Notes under the pieces: generated by a model | What the model was told of the DNA's origin: nothing | What the model saw: the letters and a program-made list of their open reading frames with translations, nothing else | The model's database searches: none | Source: Candidatus Brockarchaeota archaeon | GTDB taxonomy: Archaea > Thermoproteota > EX4484-205 > DTQO01 | DNA: 7,740 bases | Assembly (NCBI GenBank): GCA_017601265.1 | Contig: JAFNJA010000013.1 | Coordinates: 4,096-11,835, forward strand | Reading direction: 5' to 3' | Program-made: the position numbers and the translations under genes | In this document: positions 5,152 through 7,740 of the stretch, in pieces | How positions within the stretch are numbered: the stretch's first letter is position 1 | Layout: each line of letters starts with the position of its first letter

Positions 5152-5571
5152 ATGCCGAAGGAAATCTCAGCTGGAGCGGTCGTGTTCAGGCAGGACGAAA
5201 CGCGCCAATACCTACTCCTCCATTACGAGTCGGGCCATTGGGATTTCCCGAAGGGGAACGTCGAGAGGGGGGAGAAGGCCGAAACCACGGCTAGGAGGGA
5301 AGTGGAGGAAGAGACGGGGATAAGGGACGTGGTTTTCGTCCCCGGTTTCGAGCAGAGAATAAGGTACTTCTACAAGAGGGGAGGAAGGACGGTATGCAAG
5401 GAAGTGGTTTACCTGTTGGCGGAAACGAAGACGAAAGAGGTGAAGCTCTCCAGCGAGCACGTGGGTTTCGATTGGCTTGACTTCAAGGGAGCGTACGAGC
5501 GCGTAACCTTCCGTTCCTCGAAAGGGGTTCTGGAGAGGGCGGAAAAGCACCTCTCGGCACTAAAAAGGTAG
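5152..5571 (+). CDS. NUDIX hydrolase, Ap4A hydrolase (diadenosine tetraphosphatase)-like
   Basis: A 139-residue NUDIX protein with a complete signature GX5EX7REUXEEXGU at residues 35-57 (Gly35, Glu41, Arg49-Glu50, Glu53-Glu54, Gly56); the acidic residues bind the catalytic Mg2+. WDFPKGNVERGE at 30-41 and SSEHVGFDWLDFKGA at 100-114 are typical of asymmetrical Ap4A hydrolases (NUDT2/Ap4A type), which split Ap4A into ATP and AMP, a housekeeping or stress role. The substrate is inferred from these subfamily features. The start is ATG 5152-5154, fitting the usual short lead-in to strand one (ISAGAVVF). A TTG at 5137 would add five residues. A weak TATA-like AAAGCATAG lies about 35 bp upstream of the ATG. 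The stop is TAG, 14 bp from the convergent DUF131 gene. Confidence 0.9.
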   Translation: MPKEISAGAVVFRQDETRQYLLLHYESGHWDFPKGNVERGEKAETTARREVEEETGIRDVVFVPGFEQRIRYFYKRGGRTVCKEVVYLLAETKTKEVKLSSEHVGFDWLDFKGAYERVTFRSSKGVLERAEKHLSALKR

Positions 5572-5585
5572 GCGGTTGGGCGGGT

Positions 5586-5900
5586 TCAGCCAACCTCCCC
5601 TTCCCGGACCCGTTCCCCCTCGGCTCCAGATTCGATCCGCCTGGACCTCAGGAAAGATAGCAGGAGTACCATGAAAGCGGCCAAGAAGAGGCCGACGGCC
5701 ACGAGCTCCGTACCGCGAGGGCCGCTGCCAAGCAGTATCGGTATCGGCCCAACGAAGATCACGATTCCGGCCGAGGTTGAGGAGCCCTGTGATCTGAAGG
5801 CCGAAACGGCCACCAGCACGAATCCGACCAGGCTGAGCGCGAAGCCGATGATCACGAGCCTGAATCCGAGTTCCGAGAACCCCTCGCGGGAAGCGATCAA
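5586..5900 (-). CDS. DUF131-type archaeal membrane protein (second gene of pair)
   Basis: From a TTG at 5898-5900 this encodes 104 residues with two predicted membrane helices (about 13-35 and 65-84) flanking the family motif GPIPILLGS at 51-59, and a charged C-terminal tail ending GERVREGEVG. This matches DUF131 (TIGR00304-like), small archaeal membrane proteins of unknown function. The TTG overlaps the TGA of the upstream copy as TTGA, a translational-coupling arrangement, and a GGGGGG run lies about 10 bases upstream as a possible ribosome binding site. The open frame extends to an ATG at 5973-5975 inside the upstream gene, but that would create a long overlap without protein-like sequence. 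It diverges from its neighbour mainly in the soluble loop and the longer tail. Confidence 0.75.
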   Translation of the reverse strand: MIASREGFSELGFRLVIIGFALSLVGFVLVAVSAFRSQGSSTSAGIVIFVGPIPILLGSGPRGTELVAVGLFLAAFMVLLLSFLRSRRIESGAEGERVREGEVG

Positions 5901-6151
5901 ATCCCAACGCCCCCCATCAAGATGAAAACAAGAAAGGCGAAAGCCAGGAACAGGATCGCGGCCGCGCCGATCCACTTCCGGTCCGAACCGAAAACGATCG
6001 GAACCGGGCCTATCATGACGAAGCCTCCCACCTTGGCTTTTCTGCCGCCCGCCCCTCGGGCGGAAAGCGCCAACAAAACCGAGCCCAAAAAGGCCAGCCC
6101 GAAACCGAGCAGGATCAGGAGCATTCCCAGGTCCGCCAGCGCCAACTCCAA
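5897..6151 (-). CDS. DUF131-type archaeal membrane protein (first gene of pair)
   Basis: An 84-residue protein from TTG 6149-6151, with helices at about 9-30 and 60-80 and the motif GPVPIVFGS at 48-56 on the intervening segment, diagnostic of the DUF131 (TIGR00304-like) family. TTG was preferred because a good TATA-like box is 29 bp upstream, matching the leaderless geometry of other genes here. ATG 6122-6124 (75 residues, starting MLLILLG) is a strong alternative that would leave a leader of about 30 bases. The stop TGA overlaps the next gene's TTG. Two adjacent copies suggest duplication and possibly a heteromeric membrane complex, but that is inference; the family has no established function. 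Confidence 0.75.
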   Translation of the reverse strand: MELALADLGMLLILLGFGLAFLGSVLLALSARGAGGRKAKVGGFVMIGPVPIVFGSDRKWIGAAAILFLAFAFLVFILMGGVGI

Positions 6152-6175
6152 CCCGGTTAAGGACGCGGAAACGCA

Positions 6176-6184
6176 GGATATAAG
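6176..6184 (-). promoter_or_regulatory. TATA box for the DUF131 operon
   Basis: The minus strand reads CTTATATCC, the best TATA-box match in the window, centred about 29 bp from the TTG at 6151 and 56 bp from the ATG at 6124. A strong inverted-repeat block (6201-6248) lies just upstream of it. Confidence 0.55.
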
Positions 6185-6200
6185 CAGAATGGCTCCAAAA

Positions 6201-6289
6201 CGCCCTTCGCTGGACGCCCTTTTTTCAGCGCCTTTGGCGCGAAGGGTGCCCAAGCCTTTCGAACCTGGCCGAAAGCCCCGGCCCGGGGC
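6201..6289. repeat. Cluster of nested and adjacent inverted repeats upstream of the DUF131 promoter
   Basis: CGCCCTTCGC (6201-6210) pairs with GCGAAGGGTG (6239-6248), ten pairs with one G-T. Inside it, GCGCC (6228-6232) pairs with GGCGC (6236-6240) around TTT; the two stems share bases 6239-6240, so they compete. Next come CTTTCG (6256-6261) with CGAAAG (6270-6275), and the near-perfect palindrome GCCCCGG/CCGGGGC (6275-6289). CGCCCTT also recurs at 6201-6207 and 6215-6221. No coding frame here is convincing. The remainder to 6491 holds a 12-base palindrome, CCTCGCGCGAGG (6414-6425), and otherwise nothing I can name. It could be an operator region, a small structured RNA, or chance in GC-rich DNA. 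Confidence 0.4.
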
Positions 6290-6491
6290 CAAGGACGCTT
6301 GCCGGACGAGAGGGCTTGGCCGGCGCCAGCTCGGCCTCGGAAGCGGATGATCGTGGATGGCGGGACTTGATTCTCCCCGGTCGGCCTCCATGCAAGGAGC
6401 GTTTCCCAACGCGCCTCGCGCGAGGTGAGAAGGTTTAGGGAGCACCATAACCGAGATAAGGCAGGCTCTAAGCGATCGGGCTCAGAGGCAC

Positions 6492-7349
6492 ATGAAGATC
6501 TCCGCCACGACGGTCATGATGCCACAGTTCGACATGGAGGAGACGGCAGCTCTGCTCTCGCGCCTCGGCTACGACGGGGCGGAGTGGAGGGTGAGGAGGA
6601 TCCCGGAGTGGGCGAGGGGGCAACCGTTCACGCCCTGGGGCAACGTCAAGAACGATTACACTCCCGAGATGTTCGCGGAGCACCCGGAGAAGCTGGTCGA
6701 GGTTTCAGAGCGGCATGGAATCGCGATAGCGGGGATCGCGAGCAGCGCGCCTGCCAGCAACCTGAAAGACGTCGAGCTCCTGGCGAGGGGGGCGGCGGGG
6801 GCGAAGGCGCCCTTCATCCGCGTAACGGCTCCCAGGAACTACGACCGGACCGCGAGCTACAACGAGCTCTTCTCCGAAGCCGCCGAGGCCTTCTCGAAAG
6901 CGCTGGACGTGACGAGGAGCTACGGCGTGAGAGTTTTGATAGAGATGCACGTCGGCACAATCTTCGTTAGCAGCGGCCTCGCCCACAGGTTCGTCTCAAG
7001 GTTCGACCCTTCGGAGATCGGAGTCATTTACGACCTCGCGAACATAATACAGGAGGGGTACGAGAACCCCAGGATGGCTCTCGAACTGCTCGGATCTTAC
7101 GTGGGACACGTTCATTTGGGAGGCCACGCTCCAAAGCCAAGCCAAGTTCAGCCTGACGGCACTTTGACTTGGACTTGGGAAGGAACATCTTTGGCAAAGG
7201 GTCTGCTAGACGTGAAGCAGGCCATCAGGGACTTGAAGTCAGTTGGATACGACAAGTTCGTATCGGTAGAGGACTTCCGAGACGTGCCAACGGAGGAGAA
7301 GCTGGAGGAGGACATCGCCTACCTTCGCTCGGCTATAGCTTCAGCCTGA
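6492..7349 (+). CDS. Sugar phosphate isomerase/epimerase-like protein (xylose isomerase-like TIM barrel)
   Basis: A 285-residue member of the AP-endonuclease-2/xylose isomerase-like TIM barrel family, which isomerises or epimerises sugars and inositol derivatives with one divalent metal. It opens with the typical KISATTVMMPQFDMEETAALL. Likely metal and catalytic ligands appear in family order: Glu151 (VLIEMH), Asp181 (IGVIYDLANI), His208 in VGHVHLGG, and Glu260 (VSVEDF). The residue normally His three after the Asp is Asn184, a deviation that may alter the metal site. The start is ATG 6492, preceded by AGAGG a few bases upstream; TATA-like candidates at 6455-6460 and 6465-6472 are weak. Length is full for the family. 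Its substrate is unknown. A neighbouring role in sugar or polyol use, with the aldolase and the DraG-fold enzyme, is only inference. Confidence 0.8.
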   Translation: MKISATTVMMPQFDMEETAALLSRLGYDGAEWRVRRIPEWARGQPFTPWGNVKNDYTPEMFAEHPEKLVEVSERHGIAIAGIASSAPASNLKDVELLARGAAGAKAPFIRVTAPRNYDRTASYNELFSEAAEAFSKALDVTRSYGVRVLIEMHVGTIFVSSGLAHRFVSRFDPSEIGVIYDLANIIQEGYENPRMALELLGSYVGHVHLGGHAPKPSQVQPDGTLTWTWEGTSLAKGLLDVKQAIRDLKSVGYDKFVSVEDFRDVPTEEKLEEDIAYLRSAIASA

Positions 7350-7382
7350 AAGACGATCCGCCGAGAGGCCGTTCCTGAGAGT

Positions 7383-7740
7383 TCAACCTGCTTCGTAAGT
7401 TCGGAGAGCCTTGCTTACGTCGTACCCAAGCTTCCGCCCCCAGCGCTTCACGTTCCAGAGCGCCGCCCTGAGCCCCAACACGCCCAGCGCCCTGAGCATC
7501 AGCCTCAACCCGGGGTTGTACTTGGAGAACCAGGGGAAATTTTCGAGCTCGATGAGCGTGTGCCTCCACGCCCTGTAAATTACGCACCACGAAGCTTCGT
7601 TGATCTGCTTCTCCAACTCGAAAAATTCCTCTCCTTTCAAAACCCCGACCGGAACGAAGGCCAACGGGGCGATCACGAAGTGGGCCTTTTCGCCCACCTT
7701 CTCGGGCAGCTTCCTTTCGAGGGCGTCTATCAGCCTCAGG
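7383..7740 (-). CDS. C-terminal 118 residues of a larger protein, possibly radical SAM (cut by window edge)
   Basis: The frame is open to the window end and stops at TGA 7383-7385. Residues 1-20 of the fragment form a charged helix; then APLAFVPVGVLKGEEF (24-39) and a tryptophan-rich helix INEASWCVIYRAWRHTLIE (46-64), followed by a basic helical region with RLMLRALGVLGLRAALWNV. A conserved proline-rich strand followed by a W/WRH helix resembles the C-terminal tail of archaeal B12-binding-domain radical SAM proteins. The radical SAM CxxxCxxC motif would lie outside the window, so this assignment is tentative. It converges on the sugar-isomerase-like gene with a 33-bp gap. Confidence 0.6.
   Translation of the reverse strand, partial: LRLIDALERKLPEKVGEKAHFVIAPLAFVPVGVLKGEEFFELEKQINEASWCVIYRAWRHTLIELENFPWFSKYNPGLRLMLRALGVLGLRAALWNVKRWGRKLGYDVSKALRTYEAG

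Noticed and set aside
6152..6448. N-terminal extension of the first DUF131 frame
   Set aside because: It would translate through the TATA box and hairpin block; the extension has no family similarity, although a weakly hydrophobic stretch near 6155-6200 was noted.
1..7740. CRISPR array, insertion sequence ends, tRNA or rRNA
   Set aside because: No regularly spaced direct repeats, transposase motifs or complete tRNA folds were seen on either strand.

Overview
The window looks like high-GC archaeal chromosome, probably from the Thermoproteota/TACK side, although the exact lineage cannot be fixed from sequence alone. Four things point that way. AT-rich TATA-like boxes sit about 26-36 bp upstream of many start codons and Shine-Dalgarno sites are mostly weak, as expected for leaderless or short-leader archaeal mRNAs. 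AGG/AGA arginine codons are common. There is a tandem pair of DUF131-type membrane proteins, a family known mainly from archaea. GTG and TTG starts appear to be in use. I see no tRNA, rRNA, CRISPR array, insertion sequence or phage gene.

Layout. 1-441 (-) is the N-terminal part of a dihydrodipicolinate synthase/N-acetylneuraminate lyase family aldolase cut by the window edge. 442-1025 holds its promoter, what looks like a decayed reading frame on the + strand, and a run of inverted repeats. 1026-1628 (+) is a small PA14-domain protein with a membrane helix at each end. 1722-2063 (-) is a short low-molecular-weight tyrosine phosphatase-like protein. 2125-3531 (-) is an ADP-ribosylglycohydrolase-fold enzyme with an extra C-terminal beta-rich domain. 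3597-3752 (-) is a 51-residue membrane miniprotein. Divergent from it, 3857-4912 (+) is a uroporphyrinogen decarboxylase (URO-D)-superfamily protein lacking the usual metal-ligand signature. 4913-5151 is non-coding with two tandem hairpins. 5152-5571 (+) is an Ap4A-hydrolase-like NUDIX protein. 5586-6151 (-) is a two-gene DUF131 operon with a TTGA overlap. 6152-6491 is non-coding and rich in hairpins. 6492-7349 (+) is a sugar phosphate isomerase/epimerase-like TIM barrel. 7383-7740 (-) is the C-terminal end of a larger protein, possibly a radical SAM enzyme.

Function. Four genes (aldolase, ADP-ribosylglycohydrolase fold, URO-D-like, xylose isomerase-like TIM barrel) belong to families that often act on small sugar, keto-acid or nucleoside-like substrates. 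In at least two of them the diagnostic catalytic residues are replaced, so family names should not be read as reactions. Most genes appear to have their own promoter and strands alternate, so the block reads as a loose neighbourhood, not one operon. I did not find a clear, complete, previously undescribed system. The most useful leads are the altered active sites, the decayed or recoded frame near 525-881, the unannotated miniprotein, and the hairpin-dense gaps.
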